From NCBI GenBank assembly GCA_046349515.1, contig JAXMCE010000002.1:434001-498000 (forward strand): 64,000 bases of DNA, given 5' to 3'. Both the position numbers and the translations under genes were made by a program. This DNA comes from JBGPGW01 sp046349515. GTDB lineage: Bacteria > Pseudomonadota > Alphaproteobacteria > CADEGL01. The first letter of the stretch is position 1. Every line of letters begins with the position of its first letter. Of this stretch, positions 36,812 through 46,005 are shown piece after piece. Below the pieces are notes generated by a model. That model was given only the letters and a program-made list of their open reading frames with translations. It was not told the origin of the DNA and made no database searches.

Positions 36812-36937
36812 CCGCGGCGCACAGAGGCTTGCGAAGCCGGCCCCGGCCGGTCATGGTGTGGCCCGGCGCCGCGTTTCCTGCCTCATCATCGCGCATCGCC
36901 CGCGCGTCCCCGCCCGTCCATCACAGAGGAGACCCCG

Positions 36938-37510
36938 ATGTCGCAAAGTCTCACGATCGCCTTCATGGCCCTGCCGTTCCTCATGACCGCGATGGCAGCG
37001 GAGGCGGCGGACGCACCGCGCGTCAAGCTCACGACCAATCTTGGCGCCATCGTGGTCGAGCTCAACCCCGAGAAGGCGCCGAAGACAACGGCCAACTTCC
37101 TGGCCTACGTGAAAAGCGGCCAGTACAACGGCACCGTGTTCCACCGGGTGATCCCCGGCTTCATGGTCCAAGGCGGCGGCTTCGCTCCCGGTCTCAAGGA
37201 GAAGCCGACGAACGCGCCGATCCAGAACGAGGCAGACAACGGTCTCAAGAACACGACCGGCACGATCGCGATGGCGCGGACGAGCGATCCGCATTCGGCT
37301 TCGGCCCAGTTCTTCATCAACACCGTCGACAATGGCTTCCTCGACTTCAAGAGCAAGACGACCCAGGGCTGGGGCTATGCGGTGTTCGGCAAGGTTGTCG
37401 AGGGCATGGACGTGGTGAAGAAGATCGAGGCCGTCGCGACGAAGCGCGTCGGACCCTATGAAAACGTGCCGGCGTCGGACGTTGTCATCGAAAAGGCAGA
37501 GGTGATGTGA
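36938..37510 (+). CDS. periplasmic peptidyl-prolyl cis-trans isomerase, cyclophilin type
   Basis: A 190-residue cyclophilin with a signal peptide (cleavage after AEAADA, ~residue 25). The catalytic-site elements FHRVIPGFMVQGG (Arg and Phe of the active site), MARTSDPHSASAQFFIN and the final VFGKVVEGMDVVKKIE strand are intact. It speeds proline isomerisation in secreted proteins (PpiA class). AGAGGAG lies 7 nt before the ATG. It stands 126 nt after the ArgH-like gene and 48 nt before the DUF1028 gene. Confidence 0.93.
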   Translation: MSQSLTIAFMALPFLMTAMAAEAADAPRVKLTTNLGAIVVELNPEKAPKTTANFLAYVKSGQYNGTVFHRVIPGFMVQGGGFAPGLKEKPTNAPIQNEADNGLKNTTGTIAMARTSDPHSASAQFFINTVDNGFLDFKSKTTQGWGYAVFGKVVEGMDVVKKIEAVATKRVGPYENVPASDVVIEKAEVM

Positions 37511-37558
37511 CGAAGCGCCGGCACGGGTCCACCCAGCCGGTCCCGAAGGAGACGATCC

Positions 37559-38215
37559 ATGACATTCTCAATCGCGGCACGCTGCACCAAGACAGGCGCT
37601 TTCGGCATCGGCATCACGACAGGAAGCATCGCCGTCGGCGCGCGCTGTCCCTTCGTCAAGGCGGGAGCCGGTGCCGTCCTCTCGCAGCACTCAACCGATC
37701 CGCGTCTGGGCTTGCGCGGCATCGAGCTTCTGTCCCATGGCTGGGCCGCCGCTGACGTCATGGCCGAGTTGCGCAAGGATCGTGACACCATCGCCTGGCG
37801 GCAGCTCGCGGTGATCGATCGCCAAGGGCGCACGGCCCACTTCACGGGCGAGAAGAACGGGCTCGCGCGCGGCGGTGCGGAAGGACCCAACTGCGTTGCC
37901 ATCGGCAACATCCTGAAGAACGACCGCGTGCCCAAGGCCATCATCGATGGTTTCATGGCGAAGACGGACGCGCATCTCGCCGACCGGCTGATCGCCGGGC
38001 TCGCGGCCGGCCTCGAGGCGGGAGGCGAGATCAATCCGCTGCGCTCCGCGACGCTTCTCGTCGCGGAGAGATTCGAGTTCCCCGAGATCAACCTCCGGGT
38101 CGACTGGCACGAGGAGCCGATCGCCAAACTCGCGCGCACCTGGCGCATCTACCAGACCAAGATGGGCGGCGTGCTCCAGCGCGTGACCGACCCCGCCAAC
38201 GCGCCGTCGGGGTAG
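37559..38215 (+). CDS. DUF1028 domain-containing protein (Ntn-hydrolase-like)
   Basis: A 218-residue protein that is almost entirely the DUF1028 domain: MTFSIAARCTKTGAFGIGITTGS at the start, then PFVKAGAGAVLSQHSTDPRLG, the HFTGEKNG element, and GPNCVAIGNIL. The family is predicted to have an Ntn-hydrolase fold and may use its N-terminal Thr/Ser after removal of Met; the reaction is unknown. AAGGAG sits 7 nt before the ATG at 37559. Homologues are often beside peptide or amino-acid transport genes, and here an EamA transporter follows 65 nt later. Confidence 0.85.
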   Translation: MTFSIAARCTKTGAFGIGITTGSIAVGARCPFVKAGAGAVLSQHSTDPRLGLRGIELLSHGWAAADVMAELRKDRDTIAWRQLAVIDRQGRTAHFTGEKNGLARGGAEGPNCVAIGNILKNDRVPKAIIDGFMAKTDAHLADRLIAGLAAGLEAGGEINPLRSATLLVAERFEFPEINLRVDWHEEPIAKLARTWRIYQTKMGGVLQRVTDPANAPSG

Positions 38216-38280
38216 GATCGGCAGAGCCGTATTCGACGCGACGCGCTAAGGCCTCGCGCCTCGGCGGTCCGAGCCTGACC

Positions 38281-39192
38281 ATGCCCCAGTCGCCGAAGCT
38301 ACTCGGGTTTTTCTTCGTTTGCCTGGCCACCCTCTGCTGGTCGGTCGCCAACATCCTCATCAAATTCGTCATGAACGCGGGCGTTCCGCCCGACGAATAT
38401 GTCGGCTTCAGGACCGTCATCGCCTTCGCGTTCGCCCTCACCGTCGTTAGCATCGCGGCACCGGCACAACTGCGAATCACCAGGCGCGATGTGTTCTATC
38501 TTGCGGGCTATGGAGTCGTCGTCTGGGCGCTCTCGCCCATCATCGGCACATGGTCGATCAAGCTGAACCCGGTCGCGATCGCCGTCGTCCTCCTTTACAC
38601 GAGCCCGCTGTTCACGCTCGCCTGGTCGATCGCCATCGGAGGCGAACGTGTCGAGATGTACGAAATCGTCGCGGCCCTGATGGCCATCGCGGGCGTGGTT
38701 CTCATCAGCGGCGCCTATGATTCGGCCGATTTCGCCTTGAGCTGGCCGGGGCTCGTGGTCGGGCTCCTCGCCGGCCTTGGCCTTTCTTTCGTCACGGTCT
38801 TCGGCAAACGCGGTATCGCGCGGCTTGGGCCGTGGACGATCCTATGCTACGGCCTCGGTTCCGCGTCCATTGTCTGGATCGCGAGTGGCACGCCCTTCGA
38901 CTTTATCCGAGCGCCGCATGCGCCCGACGTATGGGCGGCGGTCGTCGGTGCCGCCTTCCTCACCGCGATCCTGCCGGTGTGGTTTTATCTTCTTGGCCTC
39001 AGGCGGATCAGCGCCACGGAAGCCAACATCACAGCGATCCTGGAACCGCTGCTGACGACCGGTCTCGCCTTCGCCCTCTTGGCCGAACGGCTCGACGCAC
39101 CGCAGCTGGCCGGCGCGGCAATCTTGTTGAGCGGCATCGCCTACCTCCAGATTCGCGCGGGCGTGAGCCGCGCGGCCGCAGGAGGCCGGTGA
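38281..39192 (+). CDS. DMT-family (EamA) transporter
   Basis: A 303-residue inner-membrane protein with ten predicted spans and two EamA repeats: KLLGFFFVCLATLCWSVANI at the start and WPGLVVGLLAGLGLSFVTVF at the second. Conserved repeat ends are VAIAVVLLYTSPLFTLAW and NITAILEPLLTTGLAFALL. It is convergent with the GSAM-like gene, 139 nt apart, and follows the DUF1028 gene by 65 nt on the same strand. The substrate is unknown; it could move an amino acid or peptide-derived metabolite. Confidence 0.87.
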   Translation: MPQSPKLLGFFFVCLATLCWSVANILIKFVMNAGVPPDEYVGFRTVIAFAFALTVVSIAAPAQLRITRRDVFYLAGYGVVVWALSPIIGTWSIKLNPVAIAVVLLYTSPLFTLAWSIAIGGERVEMYEIVAALMAIAGVVLISGAYDSADFALSWPGLVVGLLAGLGLSFVTVFGKRGIARLGPWTILCYGLGSASIVWIASGTPFDFIRAPHAPDVWAAVVGAAFLTAILPVWFYLLGLRRISATEANITAILEPLLTTGLAFALLAERLDAPQLAGAAILLSGIAYLQIRAGVSRAAAGGR

Positions 39193-39331
39193 TCATCTGC
39201 GGACTTGCCGGGCTTTGACCGCGTGCGCGCAAGGCGCACCATTCGAAACGCGCCCATGAGGCCCTGTCGTCGTCTCTGCCCGCACCCCTCACCTTGATTC
39301 GACGCGCCGATGGCGGAAGCACACAAGCTCG

Positions 39332-40684
39332 TCAGGCCCCAGCCTCGCCCTCGCGGACCCGGCCGATCGCCCAAGCCATCACGTCGCAGTAGTGGTTGAC
39401 GTGCGATTCGTCGTGCTGGGTCGAAAGGTAGGTTTTGTTCGGAAGAAAATAGATTCCGGCGGCATACATCTGGCGGTGCAACGCCGCGTTGAATGTGAGG
39501 TCCGAGGCGCGGACATCACGGTGATCGCGCACGGGCTTCCGTGTGTAGTAGGGCTGGAAGATGGGTCCGTCGCCGGCCATGACGTGATCGATATTGTGAT
39601 CGGCAAGCGTGCGGCCGACCCGCTCGCGCGCATAGTCACCGATGCGCGCAAGCTGCGCGATGGCGCCCTCCTCGACGAGGATGTCGAGCGTCGCGTGGGC
39701 GCACTCAACGCCGAGCGCGAAGCCGTTCAAAGTCCCGCAGTGGAAGTCGTAATGCCGCGGATCGCTGCCCGGGGTCATGTGGTCCATCACGACGCGCTTG
39801 CCGACGATGGCCGAGACCGGCATGCCGCTCGACAGAGCCTTGCCCAAGGTGGCGAGGTCGGGCGTCACGCCGTATTTCTCCTGGGCGCCGCCGGGCGCCA
39901 GGCGAAACCCGGACACCACCTCGTCGAAAATCAAGATCACGCCGGCGCGGTCGCACTCCTCGCGCAGCGTCTCGAGAAAACCGGGCACGGGCTGGATCGT
40001 GCGGTGCATGGGCTCGGCAATGACGCAGGCGAAGCGCCCCGGTTCCCGCCTCAGAGTCTCGCGCAGCATGGCCGCGTCGTTGAAGGGCAAGACCACCATG
40101 TCGTCGAGGATCGCGGGCTCGATCCCGGCGCTGACCGGATAGGGATGCGGGATCTCCGTCGGCGAGTGCTCGAGAGAGATCGCTCCAAAATCATGGTGGC
40201 CGTGCCATGCACCATCGAACTTGATGACGCCCAAGCGGCCCGTGACCGCGCGCGAGAGGCGGATGGCGTGAAAGGTCGCCTCGGTCCCGCTCGAACAGAA
40301 CCGCACCATCTCGGCGCAAGGGACGTAGTGGACGATCCGCTCGGCGAGCTCGACCGTCCGGCGCCTCAACGCGAAGTGGTGCGAGCCCTTGGGCGCCTGC
40401 TTGCCGATCGTCTCGACGAGGCGCGGGTGTGCGTGGCCGAGGATGAGCGCGCCTGCGCCGATCACGAAATCGAGATATCGGCGCCCGTCGACGTCGTAGA
40501 GATGGACGCCCTCGCCGCCGTCGATGAGGAATTCGAGCCCCGCCGGCGGGGTCACCGAGTTGGTCGTCCCGCCGGGGATGAGCGTCCGCGCCTTCTCAAG
40601 CCAGGCGTTGTGTTCGTCCGAGCGCGCATCGGGCCCGAGGAGTTGATTCGAATCGGCGCGGAAACCCTTCTTCGTCGCTGCCAT
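39332..40684 (-). CDS. class III aminotransferase, glutamate-1-semialdehyde aminomutase-like
   Basis: A 450-residue PLP enzyme close to HemL (glutamate-1-semialdehyde 2,1-aminomutase). It has the N-terminal IPGGTTNSVTPP element, the cofactor phosphate site FCSSGTEATFHAIRL, the pyridine-binding IFDEVVSGFR, and the PLP lysine in TLGKALSSGMPVSAIVG. It is the last gene of a four-gene set beside a D-aminoacylase, not beside haem genes, so a role as amine:2-oxoacid transaminase or racemase-type aminomutase is more likely. The ATG at 40684 (MAATKKGF) is chosen; the 29 codons before it overlap the neighbouring gene. Confidence 0.88.
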   Translation of the reverse strand: MAATKKGFRADSNQLLGPDARSDEHNAWLEKARTLIPGGTTNSVTPPAGLEFLIDGGEGVHLYDVDGRRYLDFVIGAGALILGHAHPRLVETIGKQAPKGSHHFALRRRTVELAERIVHYVPCAEMVRFCSSGTEATFHAIRLSRAVTGRLGVIKFDGAWHGHHDFGAISLEHSPTEIPHPYPVSAGIEPAILDDMVVLPFNDAAMLRETLRREPGRFACVIAEPMHRTIQPVPGFLETLREECDRAGVILIFDEVVSGFRLAPGGAQEKYGVTPDLATLGKALSSGMPVSAIVGKRVVMDHMTPGSDPRHYDFHCGTLNGFALGVECAHATLDILVEEGAIAQLARIGDYARERVGRTLADHNIDHVMAGDGPIFQPYYTRKPVRDHRDVRASDLTFNAALHRQMYAAGIYFLPNKTYLSTQHDESHVNHYCDVMAWAIGRVREGEAGA

Positions 40685-40691
40685 GGACGCC

Positions 40692-41876
40692 TCACCGTTT
40701 GGCCGATCTGCGCAATGTCCCGCACAAGTCCCGGATTGCGCCGAGCGTACGCTCCCGGTTCGCGGGCTCAAGCTGGGAGGCGCTCATGAGACCCACCCGG
40801 AACGAGCGGCCTGCGAAGTCGCCGACATTGCCGATGACCGCGATGCCGTGCTCGCCAAGCATGCCCGAACGGAACGCCGAATCCGTGACGCCCGACGGGT
40901 ACTCGACGGCGAGCACCGTGTCGGAATAGGCGTCCCGGTTGTTGTGGGCGGGACCGCGATCGAGGACCATGCGCAGCCCGCCTTCCCGGAGGCTCCCCAT
41001 GAAATCCGTCGCCGCGTCGCGGTGGACCTCGAAGCGCGCATCTCCCGCCGCATCGAGCTCCTCAAGCGCCGCGCGCAGCGCGAGGATGAGGCTCACCGGC
41101 TGGGTGAAGGGCGGCACCGCGCGCCGCTCCAGGGTCGTCTCGACCCATCGTTTGAGGTCGAAGTAGTTCGAGCGCGGCTTCCCCTCCCTGCGCTCAAGCG
41201 CGGCGAAGGCGCGATCGCTCAAGCTCGCGACGGCAAGACCTGGGACCGAGGCCAGGCACTTGTGGGAGCCCGTCACCCCGATGTCGATGAGCCAGCCGTC
41301 GGTGTCGTATTGCATGGCGCCGGCTGAACACGCCGAATCGACGAAGTAGAGCGCTCCGTGCTCGCGCACCATCCTGCCGATCGCATCGACGGGATTGACC
41401 ACGCCCGAACTCGTCTCGACGTGAACGACCGTCACGAGATCGAAACCTGTGCCGCGCTTCAGCGCCGAGGCGACCACGTCGGGATCGACGGGCGCCAGCG
41501 CATCGCCACGAACCCACACGACCTCGGCACCATAGGTCTCGGCCCATCGGCCGATGAGCTGTCCCCAATAGCCATTCTCGATCGCGAGGATCCGGGTTCC
41601 CTCGCGGACGAAGTTCGCCAGGGCGACGTCGAGCCCCGTGCGGATCGAACCGTGGAACGGCAGCGCGCGGTGGCGCGTCTTCAAGACTCGGCAGAGAAGC
41701 GCAACAGTCTCGTCATGGACGGCCCAGAACGCCTCTGTGTGCGGCGTGTAGAGCGGCGCCAATTGCGCCTGGGCCACGCGCGGCGAGACCTCGACCGGCC
41801 CCGTCGTCATGTTGAGGAACCGCCGACCGGCCGCGGCGCGGAACGGGTTCGTCTCGCTGGTCGCGTCCTTCGCCAT
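40692..41876 (-). CDS. class V aminotransferase (alanine/serine-glyoxylate-like)
   Basis: A 394-residue fold-type I PLP enzyme of class V. The core has the TGPVEVSPRV opening, a PFHGSIRTGLDVAL site, HVETSSGVVNPVDAIG (substrate/PLP contacts), VDSACSAGAMQ with the pyridine-binding Asp, and the PLP lysine in GSHKCLASVPGLA. Relatives transfer amino groups from serine, alanine or 2-aminoethylphosphonate to glyoxylate or pyruvate. The gene lies 7 nt before the GSAM-like gene and 32 nt after the VOC gene in one transcript. Confidence 0.88.
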   Translation of the reverse strand: MAKDATSETNPFRAAAGRRFLNMTTGPVEVSPRVAQAQLAPLYTPHTEAFWAVHDETVALLCRVLKTRHRALPFHGSIRTGLDVALANFVREGTRILAIENGYWGQLIGRWAETYGAEVVWVRGDALAPVDPDVVASALKRGTGFDLVTVVHVETSSGVVNPVDAIGRMVREHGALYFVDSACSAGAMQYDTDGWLIDIGVTGSHKCLASVPGLAVASLSDRAFAALERREGKPRSNYFDLKRWVETTLERRAVPPFTQPVSLILALRAALEELDAAGDARFEVHRDAATDFMGSLREGGLRMVLDRGPAHNNRDAYSDTVLAVEYPSGVTDSAFRSGMLGEHGIAVIGNVGDFAGRSFRVGLMSASQLEPANRERTLGAIRDLCGTLRRSAKR

Positions 41877-41908
41877 GGAATACCCCGCCCGCCGTGGCCA
41901 CCGCCCCG

Positions 41909-42376
41909 TCAGCGGGGAGCGTTTTCCCGCAGCTCGGTCATGTAGGCCTCCATGGGCTTTTCCTCGAGAATCTCCATGGAGAGATCGCCGAACACCCGTG
42001 GCAGCCAGACAATGGGCATACCAATCGGCGAGTCGAGATCATCCTCCTTCAGGGGAACCGCGTTCTCGTTCTCGGGTTGGACGCCAGCGGCCACCAGTTC
42101 CTTGAAGCACGCCTTGACGCTCTTGGAGGTGAAGCAATAGCGGTAAATCGTCCCCTCGCCTTTCTTGTCCATGAGCGTCTTGAGGTTCCCCGAATAGGGA
42201 CGCACGAGGAAAAAGCGCGTGGCGTCCTTGAACATCACGACGTACTCGACGTGGAAATCGCCGCGCTTCCACACCTCCTTCCTCGACGGCGTGCAACCCA
42301 GGACGCGCTTGTAGTAGGCGACGGCCTTGTCCAGGTCCGCGACGAGGATGTCGATATGGCTGAATTTGAGATCCAT
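41909..42376 (-). CDS. VOC-family (glyoxalase-like) protein
   Basis: A 155-residue metal-site protein of the vicinal-oxygen-chelate superfamily. The N-terminal half reads SHIDILVADLDKAVAYYKRVLG, typical of the first beta-alpha-beta-beta-beta unit, and the second half has VKACFKELVAAGV followed by PIVWLPRVFGDLSMEILEE. His7 and Glu147 or its neighbour could be metal ligands. GGGAG is 8 nt before the ATG. It sits between the deacylase and the aminotransferases, so it may be a lyase, epimerase or racemase in the same pathway. The reaction is not predictable from sequence. Confidence 0.85.
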   Translation of the reverse strand: MDLKFSHIDILVADLDKAVAYYKRVLGCTPSRKEVWKRGDFHVEYVVMFKDATRFFLVRPYSGNLKTLMDKKGEGTIYRYCFTSKSVKACFKELVAAGVQPENENAVPLKEDDLDSPIGMPIVWLPRVFGDLSMEILEEKPMEAYMTELRENAPR

Positions 42377-42431
42377 GGTTCATTCTCCCAAGTCGGTTGA
42401 TTGCGTGGGATGGGCGCGCGCCACGGCGCTG

Positions 42432-44072
42432 CTAGCGCTTGAGACCGACCGATCCTGGCCGCGCATCCGTGTGCCGCGCGCCGTCGACGACGAAGGTGCC
42501 GTTCACGAGGACACTCTCGATCCCCTTGGGCACGCGGAACAGTTCGTTGGGCTGGACGTCGCTTGCAATCGCGTCGAGGTCGAAGAGCACCAAATCCGCC
42601 TTCATGCCCGGCGCGATGCGGCCGCGGTCGGTGAGGCCGATCTGGCGTGCGGGCGCCGAGGTCATGCGCTCGATCGCCGCCTCGAGCGGAACCAAGCGCT
42701 CGTCGCGCACGAATTGAGAGAGAAAGCGCGGCGCGTAACCCCAGTCGGAGAGAGAGAAGCACGCGCGAGCGAGAGGCCCGTCAAGACAGGAGGTGACGCC
42801 GTCGCCCATGAGGAAGAACCGCGGATCGGCGAGCGCTTCCTGAAGATGCGCCCAGCGCACCCAGTTCTCGACGATCGTGACGGTGTAGAAGTTCTCACCC
42901 GCGCGCTCGAGCAACCAGATGGCGGCCTCCGTTACGGGAAGATGCGCGATCGTCGCCACCTCGGCCAAGGACTTACCCACGAGCTCGCCGTCGCAGCCGT
43001 CGGCCGCGACATACATGCTGTCGACGAGTCCGTGCTTGACCGCCGCCTCGAACATCCCGCCCATGCCGTCGAGGATCTGTTTCCGCGTGATCGGATCCTT
43101 GAGGCGGGCCGCGACATCCGCACGGGTTCCGTCGCGGAGCGACTGCGGAATCAACACCGCGAGGGGCGTCGGGCCGTAGTCGAAGGGGAACACGTCGCAG
43201 CGCACGGCCGTGCCGTCACGCTCGGCGTCATCGAGGATACGCCAGGCGCGCGCGACGACGTCATCGGCGGCATAGGGGCGCCGCACGTAATGCGAGAGCT
43301 GCAGGCGCGCGCCGCCCCGGCGCGCGATCGCGACGGCTTCCTCGGCCGCCTTGTCCATGGTGTCGCTGCGGTTGCGGCAGTGAGTCGCATAGACGCCGCC
43401 GGTCGCGCGCATGCCCGCGGCCACCTCGGCCAGCTCCTCCGTATCGGCGGCGATGCCTGGTGCGTATTCGAGGCCCGAAGACATGCCGATGGCCCCATCG
43501 CTCATGGCCGCCGCCACCTCGTCGCGCATCTGGACGATTTCCTTGCGGTCGAGTGCGCGGCTGGAGAAGCCCGAGACCGCCAGTCTCAGCGCTCCGTGCG
43601 CCACGAGCGGATAGACGTTGGCGCCGACCCCGCGGTCGCGCATGAGGTTTAGGTAGTCGCGGAAGCTGCGCCAGGAGACCGGCAACTCTCCCTCCTTCAT
43701 CCAGCCCGGGATGTTCATGGGAATGAGGTCGGCCGAACGTTTGGTAACCGGCGCGATGCCATGCCCGCAATTGCCGATGACGATGCTGGTGATGCCTTGC
43801 AGGACCGAGCTGTGCGCCCGGCCGTCGAGGAGGAGCGTGTAGTCGCCGTGGGAATGGATGTCGACGAAGCCGGGCGAGACCACCTTGCCTGTGGCATCAA
43901 TGGTGCGCCGGCCCTCGAGCGAGCGCGGCGCTGAGATGGTGGCGATAGCCTCACCCGTGACGCCCACATCGCCCGCGCGCGCCGGCGCGCCGCTGCCATC
44001 GACGACCGTGGCGTTGCGGAAGACGACGTCAAATGTCCCTTTCGGACCTGCCTCACCCGTCGCCTGTGCCAT
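42432..44072 (-). CDS. N-acyl-D-amino-acid deacylase family amidohydrolase
   Basis: A 546-residue amidohydrolase of the D-aminoacylase group. The TIM-barrel metal site opens with SPGFVDIHSHGDY (H73, H75), and Cys102 in VIGNCGHGIAP matches the bridging Cys of D-aminoacylases. Other ligands are in THCRNRSD and LSHYVRRPY. The family hydrolyses N-acyl-D-amino acids to free D-amino acids; some members act on dihydropyrimidines or other cyclic amides. It is the first gene of the four-gene set ending at 39332, and GGGAGAGGGG precedes the ATG. The substrate within this family is open. Confidence 0.9.
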   Translation of the reverse strand: MAQATGEAGPKGTFDVVFRNATVVDGSGAPARAGDVGVTGEAIATISAPRSLEGRRTIDATGKVVSPGFVDIHSHGDYTLLLDGRAHSSVLQGITSIVIGNCGHGIAPVTKRSADLIPMNIPGWMKEGELPVSWRSFRDYLNLMRDRGVGANVYPLVAHGALRLAVSGFSSRALDRKEIVQMRDEVAAAMSDGAIGMSSGLEYAPGIAADTEELAEVAAGMRATGGVYATHCRNRSDTMDKAAEEAVAIARRGGARLQLSHYVRRPYAADDVVARAWRILDDAERDGTAVRCDVFPFDYGPTPLAVLIPQSLRDGTRADVAARLKDPITRKQILDGMGGMFEAAVKHGLVDSMYVAADGCDGELVGKSLAEVATIAHLPVTEAAIWLLERAGENFYTVTIVENWVRWAHLQEALADPRFFLMGDGVTSCLDGPLARACFSLSDWGYAPRFLSQFVRDERLVPLEAAIERMTSAPARQIGLTDRGRIAPGMKADLVLFDLDAIASDVQPNELFRVPKGIESVLVNGTFVVDGARHTDARPGSVGLKR

Positions 44073-44167
44073 TGCCCCTCTCCCTGTCCGCTTTGTCGTC
44101 GGCTTTGTTTGTCATGCCTATCAGCCGGCATACGGAAAGGCAAACAGCTGCGGGAACTTCACGCGGC

Positions 44168-44800
44168 CTAGGCCAGACTCTCACCGGAGGTGAGACGATG
44201 GCGGAGAAGCGGGATTCGATCCTGGCCCCAGTAGAGTTCGCCGTTCGGAAGCACGAAGGTCGGCACGCCGAAGGCTCCAGCCTTGAAGGCATCGTCCAGA
44301 TTGTGCTGGTGACGCGCTGCGGTTTCCGGCGACGCCACCGCGTCGAGGAACGCGGCCCGGTCGAGACCTGCATCTCCAGCAATGCGCGCCAGCGCCTCAC
44401 GGTCAGCGGGCGCGCGCCCTTGTGCGAAGCACTCCTCGAGGAGACCCATGGAAAACGCCTCGACCGCGCCCAACCGGCCGGCGGCCACGGCCGCCAAGGA
44501 CAGCGTTCGCCAGTCCGTTCTCTCCCAGTCCGGCTCGCGGTAGGGAACACCGTAATAGGCCGCCCATCGCGAACCATCCCGCGTGCGAAAGGCCGGATCG
44601 TACTGACCGCGCCGCACGTTCGGGCGGAACGGGTCGGAGCCCGCCCGTTCGATGAGCGTACGCACATCGAGCGGCCGCCACTCGAAACGCGCCTGTGTGT
44701 CGGCCGCAAGGCGCGGGAGCTGGGTTGCCGCGAGGTAGGAGTAACGGCTGCCGATGCCAAAGTAGAATTGCACCGTCAGCGCGGATTTCCCTGAAAACAT
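44168..44800 (-). CDS. DsbA/GST-kappa-type 2-hydroxychromene-2-carboxylate isomerase-like protein
   Basis: A 210-residue thioredoxin-fold protein of the HCCA isomerase/kappa-GST group. The N-terminal QFYFGIGSRYSYLAA region has Ser18 at the site of the glutathione-activating Ser, and the C-terminal thioredoxin part reads FGVPTFVLPNGELYWGQDR with the cis-Pro. An insertion helix bundle lies between. The classic enzyme isomerises 2-hydroxychromene-2-carboxylate in naphthalene breakdown; no aromatic gene is nearby, so a general glutathione-dependent isomerase is likelier. It is 52 nt downstream of the desaturase-family gene on the same strand. Confidence 0.85.
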   Translation of the reverse strand: MFSGKSALTVQFYFGIGSRYSYLAATQLPRLAADTQARFEWRPLDVRTLIERAGSDPFRPNVRRGQYDPAFRTRDGSRWAAYYGVPYREPDWERTDWRTLSLAAVAAGRLGAVEAFSMGLLEECFAQGRAPADREALARIAGDAGLDRAAFLDAVASPETAARHQHNLDDAFKAGAFGVPTFVLPNGELYWGQDRIPLLRHRLTSGESLA

Positions 44801-44851
44801 GCGGCCCTGCCCTTTCCGCCGTGAGAGATAATCGCTCTACTCGGCCGGCGC

Positions 44852-45859
44852 TCACGCCTCGATCGCTCCATCTCTTGTCTTGCCGCGAAAGCGGCGGTTC
44901 ATCGCCTCATGGGCCGCACGCGAGCCGTCATGCCATGTGCCGATCCACCGGTCGATCGGCACCATGCCATCGCCGTAGTTCACCTCGAAAAGCCGATGGT
45001 GCAGATAGTGCATGTAGGACGCTGCGGCGACTTGAATGCCGCCTTTGGTTACGACTTTCGCGAAACCGCAATGATCGCGCGCGGGACCGCACGAGGCGGC
45101 CACGAGGTGGTAAAGGACCAGCAACGGATTGGACGGCACGATCCAGTGAATGAGCACGCTCGAGAAATAGAGAACATGCTCCACCGGATGCATCGCTAGT
45201 CCCGACCACGGGCCAGGATTCGCGTTCTTATGGTGAATACTGTGGACCCAGCGATAGAGCGGCGGCCAGTGGATGAGGCGATGGATGCAGAAGAAATGCG
45301 CGTCGCGGAACAGCTGCGTGGCCAACATGACGAGGACGAGATAGATCGGATGCTCAGCCCATTCGACGACGGGCAGCCAGCCATTGGCCATCGCCCACAG
45401 AGTGACCACGAGGTAAGCGGTCGCGATGGGCACCCCGCTCAACACCGTCCAGATGACATTGTCGATGTGCTGGTCGCCGAAGAGAAACGCGGCGTTCTCC
45501 TTCGGCCAACGCTTGTTGTACTTGAACGCGATGTCTTGGGCTCGCCGGGTGTAGAGCTGCAGATGCCACGCGCTCGTGACCGCGACGATGAGCGCCAAAT
45601 TGATGGCAAGCAGGCGCGCGATCCATCCGAATTCGAGAGTCTTCATCTCCTCAATCGGAGGGATGAGAGTGACCCAGATAAGGAACGCGATGGCGGCGTA
45701 AGACACGTTCCACGGGAAAAGATAACCCGGCACGCCGAACAGCCATTTGAGCAGCGCCAGGGGCCTGGGCGGCCACACGAAAAGAGGAGGGAACGCGATG
45801 GGTTCCGCGGGCACCCACCCACCCGTATCAATGTTGTCGGCTTGCGTTGCCTCAGCCAT
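44852..45859 (-). CDS. sterol-desaturase / fatty acid hydroxylase superfamily membrane protein
   Basis: A 335-residue integral membrane di-iron enzyme. Hydrophobic segments lie near residues 55-75, 85-105, 140-165 and 170-195. The histidine clusters of the family are present: HRLIHW, HSIHHKN, and YLHHRLFE near the C-terminus. They hold the two irons used to hydroxylate or desaturate lipids with O2. The ATG at 45859 is preceded by GGGGAGGAC; the frame runs open to 45910. It probably forms a transcript with the isomerase-like gene. The lipid substrate could be a fatty acid, carotenoid or sterol/hopanoid. Confidence 0.88.
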   Translation of the reverse strand: MAEATQADNIDTGGWVPAEPIAFPPLFVWPPRPLALLKWLFGVPGYLFPWNVSYAAIAFLIWVTLIPPIEEMKTLEFGWIARLLAINLALIVAVTSAWHLQLYTRRAQDIAFKYNKRWPKENAAFLFGDQHIDNVIWTVLSGVPIATAYLVVTLWAMANGWLPVVEWAEHPIYLVLVMLATQLFRDAHFFCIHRLIHWPPLYRWVHSIHHKNANPGPWSGLAMHPVEHVLYFSSVLIHWIVPSNPLLVLYHLVAASCGPARDHCGFAKVVTKGGIQVAAASYMHYLHHRLFEVNYGDGMVPIDRWIGTWHDGSRAAHEAMNRRFRGKTRDGAIEA

Positions 45860-46005
45860 CGGAAGCGTCCTCCCCAGGATCACTCTTCGCCGAAGCGGGG
45901 CGAAGGTCAATCATAGGTCTGTCGAGCTCCATGATAGCGACGGCGCAGGCGCCGGGCACCCGACAATTGCTCGCCCGCATGGAGATCATTCGGCCGGTGG
46001 ACAGA

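Noticed and set aside
39332..40684. hemL of tetrapyrrole synthesis
   Set aside because: The family fits but the operon context is D-amino acid metabolism, and alphaproteobacteria usually make ALA by HemA (Shemin route), so a haem role is unlikely.
39392..40789. 465-codon plus-strand frame across the GSAM-like gene
   Set aside because: Antisense of a strongly supported PLP enzyme; no recognisable domain.
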